Of a stretch of DNA of 54,384 bases, positions 16,582-24,260 are shown in pieces. Both the position numbers and the translations under genes were made by a program. How positions within the stretch are numbered: position 1 is the stretch's first letter; the number at the start of each line of letters is the position of its first letter. The stretch covers positions 73,112-127,495 of the forward strand of contig DHSB01000076.1 of NCBI GenBank assembly GCA_002408385.1, written 5' to 3'. The stretch is from Myxococcales bacterium UBA5297 (GTDB lineage Bacteria; Myxococcota; Myxococcia; Myxococcales; UBA5297). The notes under the pieces were generated by a model, which was not told where the DNA came from, searched no databases, and saw only the letters and a program-made list of their open reading frames with translations.

Positions 16582-18438
16582 ATGGCAAGGCTCAACGAAG
16601 AGACCGTCCTGCTGTTCTACCGGGAGCCGGCCAAGGACGCGCTGATTCCCTACGACCGCTACCTACGAAAGGCCCTGCGCCCGCTCTACAAGCGCATCAA
16701 GGGCGACCAAAAGGTGACCGGCTTTGGGGTGCAGTTCCTCGCGCTGGTCAAGGCGCTGCGGCTCGAGGGCTACCAGGTCGAGGTGAACAACTACCGGCTC
16801 GCGCGGCGCCACCCCGACCATCCCGTGGGGCTCGCGGGGTATCCGGGAATCCTCGACGGCTGGGACTTGCCGAACCCGGCGGTCCTCGGCCCGGGCCTGC
16901 TCGACCATCCGAAGCTGCGCCCGGAGCTGATGAAGGACCCGCGCTTCCGCTACTACATCGTCACCTGCGACTGGATGCGCGAGCTGTTCGCGCCCTACTT
17001 CGGCGACAGCCTCGTGCACTGGTTCGGCGGCATCGATCTCGAGGCCTGGCCCGATCAGCGCGCGAGGCCCAAGTCGCTCGACCTGCTCGTCTACGACAAG
17101 ATCCGTTGGGACGCGAAGGTGCATGAGCACGACCTGGTCGAGCCGATCCTCCGCTGGCTCGATCAGAAGGGGCTAAGCTGGCAGCGGTTGCGCTACGGCG
17201 CCTATCAGCACTCGAGCTTCCGCAAGCTGCTCGGCGAGGCGCGCGCGATGCTCTTCTTGTGCGAGAACGAGACGCAGGGCTTCGCCTATCAGGAAGCGAT
17301 GGCCTCGAACCTCCCGGTGCTCGCCTGGGACAACGGCCTGTGGCGCGATCCGCAGCGCCTGCGCTTCGGACACGCGCCCGTGCCCGCGACCTCGGTCCCG
17401 TACTTTTCGGCCGAGTGCGGCGAGCGGTTTCGCGGGTGGGACGACTTTGCGGACAAGGCCGAGCTGTTCTGGTCGCGGCTCGCCAGCTACCAGCCTCGGC
17501 GCTACGTCGAGCGCGAGCTCTCGTTCGAGGGCTCGGCCCGCCTCTACATGCGGCACTACGGGTCGCTGATGCCGGCTCGAAAGCGCCCGGCGCCGGCAGC
17601 GCGCAACGCGGCCAAGCGCAGCTCCGCCGCGAGCGGCTCCGGGGCGAGCAACGTCGTCGCCCGGGACGCGAACCGGGTGCGCGTCTCGCTGGCGGGCGTG
17701 CCCATCGACTCGCTCACCTTCGCCGAGGCGCTCGAGGCCATCGAGAAGCTCGTCGACAGTGGCCGCGGCGGCTATGTCGTCACCCCGAACGTCGACCACG
17801 TCGTGCTCCTCGAGCGCGACAGGCGGCTGCGGCGGGCGTACGCGCAGGCGAGCCTGGTGCTCGTCGACGGCAAGCCTCTGGTCTGGGCCTCGAGGCTGCT
17901 CGGCACGCCTCTGCCCGAAAAGATCTCGGGCTCGGACCTGGTGCTGCCCTTGATCGAGCGGGCGGCGGGCCGCGGCTGGCGCGTCTTCCTGTCGGGCGGA
18001 GCGCCCGGGGTCGCAGAGGCGGCCGCCGCGCGGCTACGAGAGCGCTTCGGCGTCGAGATCGCCGGGACCGACTCGCCGCGCATCACGCTGGAGGATGAGG
18101 GGCCGGCCGAGGGCGGCGCACAGACGCTCGAGCGCCTCCGGGCATCGGGCGCGCAGCTCGCCTTCTTCGCCTACGGCTCGCCGAAACAGGAGATCTGGTT
18201 GAGTCAGCACGCCGAGACGATGCGCCCGACGGTCGCCCTGGGCATCGGCGCGGGGCTCGACTTCGTCGCCGGCACCGCCCGGCGGGCGCCGCGATGGGCC
18301 TCGGAGGCCGGGCTCGAGTGGGCCTTTCGGCTCGCCCATGAGCCCGGACGGCTCTGGAGGCGCTACCTCGTCGAGGATCCGAAGTTCCTCGCCATCCTCG
18401 CCCGAGCGCTCCGTGCCCGCTGGGCCGAGAGGAGTTGA
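16582..18438 (+). CDS. Glycosyltransferase - WecG/TagA/CpsF glycosyltransferase fusion (EpsA-like C-terminus)
   Basis: A 618-residue two-domain enzyme. Residues 1 to about 330 resemble a GT-B glycosyltransferase, with 'L-C-E-N-E-T-Q-G-F-A-Y-Q-E-A-M-A-S-N-L-P-V' as the donor-binding C-terminal lobe (family 1/4 E-x7-E type). An Ala/Lys/Ser-rich linker spans about 333-358. Residues about 360-610 are a WecG/TagA/CpsF (GT26) domain: V-V-T-P-N-V-D-H-V-V, L-V-D-G-K-P-L-V-W with the likely catalytic Asp, F-A-Y-G-S-P-K-Q-E-I-W and F-V-A-G-T-A-R-R-A-P. WecG-type enzymes extend undecaprenyl-linked primers. EpsA in M. xanthus is WecG-like, and here it is joined to a second transferase. It is the last operon gene, 3 bases after GH44. 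Confidence 0.88.
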   Translation: MARLNEETVLLFYREPAKDALIPYDRYLRKALRPLYKRIKGDQKVTGFGVQFLALVKALRLEGYQVEVNNYRLARRHPDHPVGLAGYPGILDGWDLPNPAVLGPGLLDHPKLRPELMKDPRFRYYIVTCDWMRELFAPYFGDSLVHWFGGIDLEAWPDQRARPKSLDLLVYDKIRWDAKVHEHDLVEPILRWLDQKGLSWQRLRYGAYQHSSFRKLLGEARAMLFLCENETQGFAYQEAMASNLPVLAWDNGLWRDPQRLRFGHAPVPATSVPYFSAECGERFRGWDDFADKAELFWSRLASYQPRRYVERELSFEGSARLYMRHYGSLMPARKRPAPAARNAAKRSSAASGSGASNVVARDANRVRVSLAGVPIDSLTFAEALEAIEKLVDSGRGGYVVTPNVDHVVLLERDRRLRRAYAQASLVLVDGKPLVWASRLLGTPLPEKISGSDLVLPLIERAAGRGWRVFLSGGAPGVAEAAAARLRERFGVEIAGTDSPRITLEDEGPAEGGAQTLERLRASGAQLAFFAYGSPKQEIWLSQHAETMRPTVALGIGAGLDFVAGTARRAPRWASEAGLEWAFRLAHEPGRLWRRYLVEDPKFLAILARALRARWAERS

Positions 18439-18534
18439 GCGGCAGCGCGCGAACCCGGCGTCGGGGGCGATCGGCCCGGCCGTCGACCGCCTCGCGTCCG
18501 AGGCCCCGGCCCTCTCGCGAGCAGTCGCGAAAGC

Positions 18535-18680
18535 TCCGCCTCCGCTCACCCCGAGCGCAGCCTCCCGTGGGACGAGGGAGGCGGAGTCGATCTGGCCCTC
18601 GACTTCGGCCTGCCCCGAGCTTGCCGAGGGGCTCGGGGCAGGCCGGTTATCGCTCGAAGGATTCTTCGACAGCTCTTCAG
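18535..18680 (+). repeat. Dispersed repeat family A, copy 1 (variant with long hairpin)
   Basis: Occupies most of the gap between two convergent genes. The block GCTCGAAGGATTCTTCGACA (from 18652) then CTCTTCAGT ends at the minus-strand gene's stop codon. It is nearly identical to 51796-51826, and a diverged copy lies inverted at 26028-26160. An upstream GCCTCCC...GGGAGGCGGAGTCGA segment is also shared with the 51.7-kb copy. The central part differs: here it is a long hairpin (separate entry). Confidence 0.75.
18609..18642. terminator. Strong 12-bp hairpin between convergent genes
   Basis: CCTGCCCCGAGC (18609-18620) and GCTCGGGGCAGG (18631-18642) are perfect inverted repeats around a 10-base loop. 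The element lies between the end of the exopolysaccharide operon and the convergent metallo-beta-lactamase-fold gene. It has no T-run, so its use as a terminator is an inference; it may equally be a repetitive extragenic palindrome. Confidence 0.45.
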
Positions 18681-19426
18681 TCTTTCTGTCGCAGCGAGTC
18701 GAGCGCGGTCTGAACGCGCTCGGCGAAGCCGGCCTCGAGCGGACCATCGCCATGGGCGGGCAGGTACGAGTGGATCTGATACCCGCGGCAGAAATCGAGA
18801 ACGCGCCGCATCGCCGCGCGCTTCTCCTGCTCGGGCGCCTGCGCTTTCTCGACCCTCTCGCCTTGGGCTCGAGGAAGCTGCCAGTCGGGCGCGATGGCCA
18901 CGCCGCGAAAGACGACGAGCTGGTCGGTCGGCGAGTGATAAGGCGCGCGGATGAAGGCGACCGGCTCGCCGGCGAGGTCGAACTCCATGACCGAGCCGTA
19001 CGAGAAGGCAAGGCCGCGATCGAAGAGGGGGTCGAGGGCTCCGACGGGCCCGCCCCCGAGACCGAGCGCGCGGCGATGCACGAGCCACGACTCCGGATAG
19101 ACGAACGTCGCGCGCGGGAAGGCTTGCGCCACGCTCGCGAGGCCGGTCGCGTGGCCTCGGTGCAGGTGGGTCGCGGAGAAGAACTTGACCCAGAGTCGCC
19201 TCTCCTCGAGTTGGGAGCGGATGCGCTCGAGGATGGGCGCTGCGTCCTCGGACGCGAACGGCGCCTCGATGAGCGCAGCCTCGTTCGCGTGGACGAGCAA
19301 CCAGATGGTGCACGGGCGCGAGGGACTCTGGCCTCCGCCTGTCCCCTCCGCTTCGACGCGCGACTGGGCCAGCCGGCAAATCCCCGGTGCGGGCCACTCC
19401 TCGATCCACTGGAACTCGGCGCTCAT
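18677..19426 (-). CDS. Metallo-beta-lactamase-fold hydrolase with altered metal motif
   Basis: A 249-residue protein from ATG 19426 (GGGAAGAG before it). It has the general MBL order: a first beta region with 'I-W-L-L-V-H-A-N-E-A-A-L-I-E', a motif-2 region T-H-L-H-R-G-H-A, a later His in A-P-Y-H-S-P-T-D-Q, an Asp in I-A-P-D-W and a final His in L-P-A-H-G-D-G. The canonical HxHxDH is HxHxGH here, so the second-site Asp is missing. It may bind one metal or have changed chemistry. It stands alone between repeats, and its substrate is unknown. Confidence 0.75.
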   Translation of the reverse strand: MSAEFQWIEEWPAPGICRLAQSRVEAEGTGGGQSPSRPCTIWLLVHANEAALIEAPFASEDAAPILERIRSQLEERRLWVKFFSATHLHRGHATGLASVAQAFPRATFVYPESWLVHRRALGLGGGPVGALDPLFDRGLAFSYGSVMEFDLAGEPVAFIRAPYHSPTDQLVVFRGVAIAPDWQLPRAQGERVEKAQAPEQEKRAAMRRVLDFCRGYQIHSYLPAHGDGPLEAGFAERVQTALDSLRQKD

Positions 19427-19653
19427 GTGCTCTTCCCTTCTGTAGACGCGCGCCCACTCCCCTCGCGGCGCCGCCTCCTGCAGTCTCCCCGTATGTCCGG
19501 GGGACGACAAGGTGCGCGCGACGAGCGCCGGCGTTTCGACAGGCCGGCTCCACCGGGCGCAGCAATCCCGCTCCGAAAAAATCGGCTCAGTGCGGATGGT
19601 GGGGGGGAGGAGAAGTCGCCGCGGGCGCGCCGGGGAGGCGGCGGCGATGGGGC

Positions 19654-21657
19654 TCAGCCGTTGGAGACGGAGAGCGTGTACGGCTTGCAAGTCGGCGCGG
19701 CGCCGGGCTCGCGGTAGATCTTGACGACGTAGTCCGCGTCGTCGCCCCCGCCCGTCCCGGTGCGCTGAAAGCTGCGGCTCTCGGGACAATTCTCGTTTTC
19801 GAGGTAGCACTCGCTCAGATGGTTCCCGGTCTCGTGCCAGTAGACACAGAGGCGAATGGACGGGTCCGCGCTCGCCAGCGAGATCCGCACGTCGTAGCGG
19901 TCGGCGCCCCAGTTGAAGGCATCCTTCGCGAAGAAGGTGACGGTGTCGACGTCGTTCTTCCACGGAAGGATGCCTCGGAAGGTTTGTGAGGTGCCGTCGT
20001 CCGGGAACTCGCCGAGATAGTGGGCCTCCTGGCACGAGGAGCCGGGGTCGTTGCCTATCTCTGAGCACTCGCAGCCGTTCTCGGGCTCGCCGTCGGTGTC
20101 GAACCAGCCGCTCTCGCAGCTCGCGATGGAGCACTCGTTGCCGACGCACGAAGGCACCGCGTTCTCGAGCGGGCACCCCTCGGCGCAGGTGGAGCCCGTC
20201 GCGCGAATCGGCACCTCGAGGAACCGGCCGCCCGGGTCGTTGGTCTCGACCGAGAGCGTGGCCTGGAAGGGCCCCATCGCCTCGGCGCGAAACTCGACCT
20301 CGAGGCCGAGCTTCTGATGGCGCTCGAGGCTCAAGGGAAGCGACGGGAGGCTGCGCAGAGTGAACAGGTCGCTGCTGCCCAGCACCAGGGTCAGGCCCTT
20401 GACCTCGAGCTCGCCCCAGCCCTCGTTCTGCACGGTGATGGGCCGGGTGAGGACCCAGCCTTTGGGCACCTTGCCGAAGTCGATCGACCCGGGGGCAACC
20501 GCGTGCGGCGCGGTCACCATCCCGACGACCGGCACGCTGAAGAGCCGCGCGCTCGGGTCGTTGGTGGTCAGCTCGACGTAGGCGTCGATATCGCCGGAGG
20601 TCTCCGAGGAGAGCCAGACCATCACCTCGACCGACTCGAGCGGCGCGAGGGTGAGGCTCGTCGCCTCGTTGGGAAGGGTCGCCGCCAGGTTCGCGTTGCC
20701 CACGACCCGGACCGACTCGAGCTCGAGAGGCGCGCCGCCGCGATTGACTACCTCGATGCTCGCCCGCTTCTGCGTGCCCTTCTCGACCCGCCCGAAATCA
20801 AGCCCCTCTGCCGGCAGCGCGGCGACAGTCGGATCAGGCAGGCTCGTGCCGACCGCGAGGACCTCGACCGGCGCGACCATGTCACCGGCCGACCTCACGA
20901 GCAGCCTCGCCTCGGAGTAGGCCGCGGCCTGGGGCGCGTAGCCCATCTGCACCTCGGTCGACGAGCCCGGCGCGAGCCCGAGCGCCGGCAGCGCCTGGGC
21001 CCCGATGGTCGGCTCGTCGCTGTCGACCGCGGAGATGACCAGGCTCGAGTTGCCCGAGCCCGCGTTCGAGACCGTCAGGGGCAGCGACCTCGACTCGCCG
21101 GGGCTGACCGCGCCGAAGACCAGCCGCGCGGGTGAGGCGACCAGCACCGGCTCGCCGACCAGCCTGCGCAGCAGCGGCACCGAGACCTCGCCGGGCGGGA
21201 TGCGGCCCTCGCCCTCTTCGGGCGAGGCGTCGGTGTAGGTGACCAGCAGCTTGACGTCGCCCTTGACCGGGCCGCCGATGGGCCGGTAGCGCACCGAGAC
21301 CTTGAACTGCTCATTGACGATGGCCGGCGCGCTCAGCTCGGACTCGATGCTGTACTCGGTGCGGTCGGGCTCGGAGAGCACCACGCGCTTGATGGCCAGC
21401 TTGCGCGCGCCGACCTGGCGGATGGTCACGTCGAGCGTCTCGTCGCAGCCGGGCTTGACGCACTTGAAGGTGAGCCAGCGCGGCTCGGACTCGAGCCCTG
21501 GGGGCTTGGGCTCGGTGACGGTCGGCGGGACCGGCTCCGAGCAACCCACGGCGAGCAGCGCGAACAGCGCCAAGCCCGACCCGAAGGCGCGGGGCGATGG
21601 GCCCCAGCGGATGCGGGCGCCGGGCGCGCCGGCCCCGATGTGCACGACAGGTTGCAT
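19654..21657 (-). CDS. ASH-domain (choice-of-anchor D) lipoprotein
   Basis: A 667-residue lipoprotein (lipobox L-A-V-G-C, Cys about 39, after a basic N-terminal extension). It consists of repeated Ig-like ASH/choice-of-anchor D domains of about 100 residues, each with the hallmark 'D-F-G-x-V-x-x-G' opening (L-D-F-G-R-V-E-K-G, I-D-F-G-K-V-P-K-G) and 'N-D-P' turns. A Cys-rich segment (about 495-545) follows, then a C-terminal beta domain reminiscent of bacterial pre-peptidase C-terminal domains. It starts 16 bases after the upstream ASH gene ends, with a GGAGAGGAG Shine-Dalgarno, so the two are co-transcribed. Probably a surface-exposed structural or adhesive lipoprotein. Confidence 0.85.
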   Translation of the reverse strand: MQPVVHIGAGAPGARIRWGPSPRAFGSGLALFALLAVGCSEPVPPTVTEPKPPGLESEPRWLTFKCVKPGCDETLDVTIRQVGARKLAIKRVVLSEPDRTEYSIESELSAPAIVNEQFKVSVRYRPIGGPVKGDVKLLVTYTDASPEEGEGRIPPGEVSVPLLRRLVGEPVLVASPARLVFGAVSPGESRSLPLTVSNAGSGNSSLVISAVDSDEPTIGAQALPALGLAPGSSTEVQMGYAPQAAAYSEARLLVRSAGDMVAPVEVLAVGTSLPDPTVAALPAEGLDFGRVEKGTQKRASIEVVNRGGAPLELESVRVVGNANLAATLPNEATSLTLAPLESVEVMVWLSSETSGDIDAYVELTTNDPSARLFSVPVVGMVTAPHAVAPGSIDFGKVPKGWVLTRPITVQNEGWGELEVKGLTLVLGSSDLFTLRSLPSLPLSLERHQKLGLEVEFRAEAMGPFQATLSVETNDPGGRFLEVPIRATGSTCAEGCPLENAVPSCVGNECSIASCESGWFDTDGEPENGCECSEIGNDPGSSCQEAHYLGEFPDDGTSQTFRGILPWKNDVDTVTFFAKDAFNWGADRYDVRISLASADPSIRLCVYWHETGNHLSECYLENENCPESRSFQRTGTGGGDDADYVVKIYREPGAAPTCKPYTLSVSNG

Positions 21658-21673
21658 CGCTCTCCTCTCCTGT

Positions 21674-23401
21674 CTACTGCAGCCGGAACTGGCCGTTCTG
21701 CCGGACCAGGTTCAAGGCATAGACGAAGTCGCCGCGGCGGTTGAGGGTCGCCGGGACCTCGGCGATGACCGAGCCGTTCACGTAGACGGTCACCATCGCG
21801 GTGGTCGCGCTGCGATTGAAGCAGGCGTTCTCGATCATGTTGCCGATGTCCGCGCCGTCGAGCTGGATGGCTCCGCTGCTCAGCCCGCCCGCGAGCGCCT
21901 CGATCGACAGGCCGAGCAGCGAGGCGAGCAGATCGGTCGGCAGCGCCGAGCAGTCCTGGACGTACTGGAGCATCACCCGGTAGGTCCCGTCGCGCTGGGG
22001 GTCGACGAGGATGATGCGCTCGGGCTCCTCCTTGGGGCCGTAGGCGAGCCAGCTCGGGGTGCCGAACTCGTCCCAGTTCTGCGGGCTGGGCTCGTGCTTG
22101 TTACAGACGAAGCCGTAAGGATGCTCGAGGGTCAGGTCGACGTTGCGCAGGTCTTCGTCAAAGGCGCTGTCCGAGCCGTTCTCGTAGGCGAGCTCGATCT
22201 TGACGACCTGGGTGCCGAGCTGATTGACGCCGGTGGCCGAGACGGGAATCGAGATGCTCGCCCGCGAGGGATCGTTCGACTCGAGAACGAGCACCCCGGA
22301 GAGCTGGCCGGTGGCCGTCGGGGTCAGGAGGATCTCGACCTCGATGAAGCTGCCCGGGTCGATGGGCTCGACGGCAGCGGGCTGCGCAACGAAATCGGTC
22401 GAAAACCCGCTTGCCCACCGGTGGCTGATCATCAGCGGGGAGCCGCCCTGGTTGACCACGGTGATGCGCTCGATCACCGTCCTGCCAAGCTGCGCCTCGC
22501 CGAAGACGACCTGCCCGGGCGAGACCGACAGCACAGGAGGGGTCTCGGAGGTGCCGCGCAGCGGCAGGCTGACCACGCCGACCGACTCGGAATCGGTCTC
22601 GATGACCGCGTAGGCCTCGTGGCTGCCTATCTCGCGCGGATGGTAGAGGACGGTGACGGTCAAACCGGAGCGCTGGTCGACCTCGAGCGGCTCGAGCTGG
22701 AAGGTCTCCGCGGGGCTTCCTTCGACCGAGAAGGCGTCGCTGCTCGACGGGTCGATGCGCACCGCCTTGATGCCGAGCCGCGCGGTCCCATTTCCCGTGT
22801 TGGCGAGCCGCAGGGTGCGCGCGCCTTCGCGCCCGACCGCGACGTAGCCGAACTCGATCTCTCTGGGCGTCGCGCGAAGCTCGGGGACCCCGTCGAAGTG
22901 GGCGCGCAGCGGCACCTGCAGCTCGGGGAACTCGGCGTCGTCGCTGAGGATCAGCAGCCTGTCGGCGAACGAGCCGACCCCCGGGGGCGCGAAGCTGACC
23001 TTCAAGGAGTGCTCGCGCATCGGGAAGATTTCGATGGGGAACGACTCCTCGCCGCACCCGTCGCAGGTGAACGGGCTCTCGGCTCCAGTCCCGAAATTCA
23101 CCTCGAAGACCGTCAGCGCGCAGTCCCCGATGTTTCGCAGCGTGATCTCTTGCTCGGTCTGCGTCGCCCCCACCCCTCCGAAGTCGACGATATGCGGAGC
23201 GGGCTGGAGGATGGCCATGCCCGAGGAGACCGCGTCGCAACGGAAGGCATCGCGCGGCACGCAGATGCCGTCTTCGCAGAGTAGCCCCTGGTCACAGTCC
23301 TCGTCGGTCTGACACCGCGCCTTGACCAGCGGGGTCGGCGGCTCGCTACACGCAGCCAGCGCGATGGCCACCGGAACGGCGAGACTCAGCGCCCTTTTCA
23401 T
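21674..23401 (-). CDS. ASH-domain (choice-of-anchor D) lipoprotein, first gene of pair
   Basis: A 575-residue lipoprotein. ATG 23401 (after GGGCAGGA) gives M-K-R-A-L-S-L, a hydrophobic core and lipobox L-A-A-C. A short Cys-rich 'C-Q-T-D-E-D-C-D-Q-G-L-L-C' segment follows, then three ASH domains with V-D-F-G-G-V-G, I-E-F-G-Y-V-A-V-G and V-V-F-G-E-A-Q-L-G openings. The last about 170 residues form a separate beta domain containing a W-x-D-F-G-T-P-S-W stretch. In-frame starts upstream (to 23446) lack a signal. It is the upstream member of a two-gene operon with the next ASH lipoprotein; the pair probably forms part of one envelope assembly. Confidence 0.85.
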   Translation of the reverse strand: MKRALSLAVPVAIALAACSEPPTPLVKARCQTDEDCDQGLLCEDGICVPRDAFRCDAVSSGMAILQPAPHIVDFGGVGATQTEQEITLRNIGDCALTVFEVNFGTGAESPFTCDGCGEESFPIEIFPMREHSLKVSFAPPGVGSFADRLLILSDDAEFPELQVPLRAHFDGVPELRATPREIEFGYVAVGREGARTLRLANTGNGTARLGIKAVRIDPSSSDAFSVEGSPAETFQLEPLEVDQRSGLTVTVLYHPREIGSHEAYAVIETDSESVGVVSLPLRGTSETPPVLSVSPGQVVFGEAQLGRTVIERITVVNQGGSPLMISHRWASGFSTDFVAQPAAVEPIDPGSFIEVEILLTPTATGQLSGVLVLESNDPSRASISIPVSATGVNQLGTQVVKIELAYENGSDSAFDEDLRNVDLTLEHPYGFVCNKHEPSPQNWDEFGTPSWLAYGPKEEPERIILVDPQRDGTYRVMLQYVQDCSALPTDLLASLLGLSIEALAGGLSSGAIQLDGADIGNMIENACFNRSATTAMVTVYVNGSVIAEVPATLNRRGDFVYALNLVRQNGQFRLQ

Positions 23402-23725
23402 TCCTGCCCTCTCCGCTCTTCGAATGTTCAATCGGCGAGAAAGCATAGCATTTTGGCCCCCTTGCTACCACCCGTCGAAGTGGTAGCCCTCCTGACAGCA
23501 AGCCGGCCAAGACGGCTGAAGAGGCGTCGAGAAAACTGTCTTCGACTCCATCCGCTTCCGCTCACCCGGAGCGGCGCTCCCGACGCGTGAGCGCCGGGAG
23601 CGGAGCCGAAGGCCCCCTTGACTTGCGGCCCCGCATGCTCGGCCTTGCGCTCGGGGCGAGCGGGGGAGCCGAGCTCCGCGCAATCAGCCGCAGGCAGGCT
23701 CGTAAAAAGCGGGCAGGAGGACGAC
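23402..23725. other. Divergent intergenic region with degenerate repeat
   Basis: This 324-bp gap lies between the minus-strand ASH operon and the plus-strand PspC gene. Bases about 23515-23545 (CTGAAGAGGCGTCGAG, then CTTCGACTCC) resemble the stop-proximal end of repeat family A. An inverted pair GCTCCCG / CGGGAGC lies near 23574-23602. Both promoters should lie here; only a weak TATGCT-type -10 for the minus strand (around 23442) is visible. Confidence 0.4.
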
Positions 23726-24091
23726 ATGAACTGCCCGTACTGCAAGACCGAGAGCCTGCCCGATGCCACCAAGTGCTCGGCGTGCGCGAGCTGGATGGTT
23801 GCGCACCCGCCGGTGCGCGAATGGACCCGCGCGCGCGAGTCCTACTACCTCGCCGGCGTCTGCCGCGGACTCGCCAACCGCTTTGGCGCCCCGGTCGCGC
23901 TGCTGCGCCTGCTCCTCGTCCTGAGCGTCTTCTTCGGCGGCTGGGGAATCCTCCTCTACATCGCCCTCTGGATCGCGATGCCGCGCGAACCGGAACCGAC
24001 GCCCGAGAGACGCCTGATCATCGAGCGGCCGGCCGCTTCCCGCCCCTCGCCGGGCACGGCGATCGTGCTCTCGCGCAACGCCGCTCCTTGA
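23726..24091 (+). CDS. Zinc-ribbon plus PspC-domain membrane protein
   Basis: A 121-residue protein from ATG 23726 with GGAGGA just before it. It begins with a zinc-ribbon-like C-P-Y-C and C-S-A-C pair (residues about 3-20). The PspC domain follows, with 'G-V-C-R-G-L-A-N-R-F-G' and a hydrophobic helix 'L-L-R-L-L-L-V-L-S-V-F-F-G-G-W-G-I-L-L-Y-I-A-L-W'. PspC proteins act in envelope stress responses, but the zinc-ribbon form without other psp genes has no assigned role. The tail is Arg/Pro-rich. Confidence 0.85.
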   Translation: MNCPYCKTESLPDATKCSACASWMVAHPPVREWTRARESYYLAGVCRGLANRFGAPVALLRLLLVLSVFFGGWGILLYIALWIAMPREPEPTPERRLIIERPAASRPSPGTAIVLSRNAAP

Positions 24092-24260
24092 GCGGCCCCC
24101 CGGGGCAAGCGCCGCCCGTTCCACCGCGCGGGCGCCGCTCGCCCGGATCCCGAGGGCGCACGAACGACCGGCTCAGCGCAGCGGCTCCCCTGCGCCGGCC
24201 GCGCCGCGCTGCTCGCCCCTGGCCTCGCTGCTTAGCGTCTGAGCAGGAGGCCTGTCCCCG

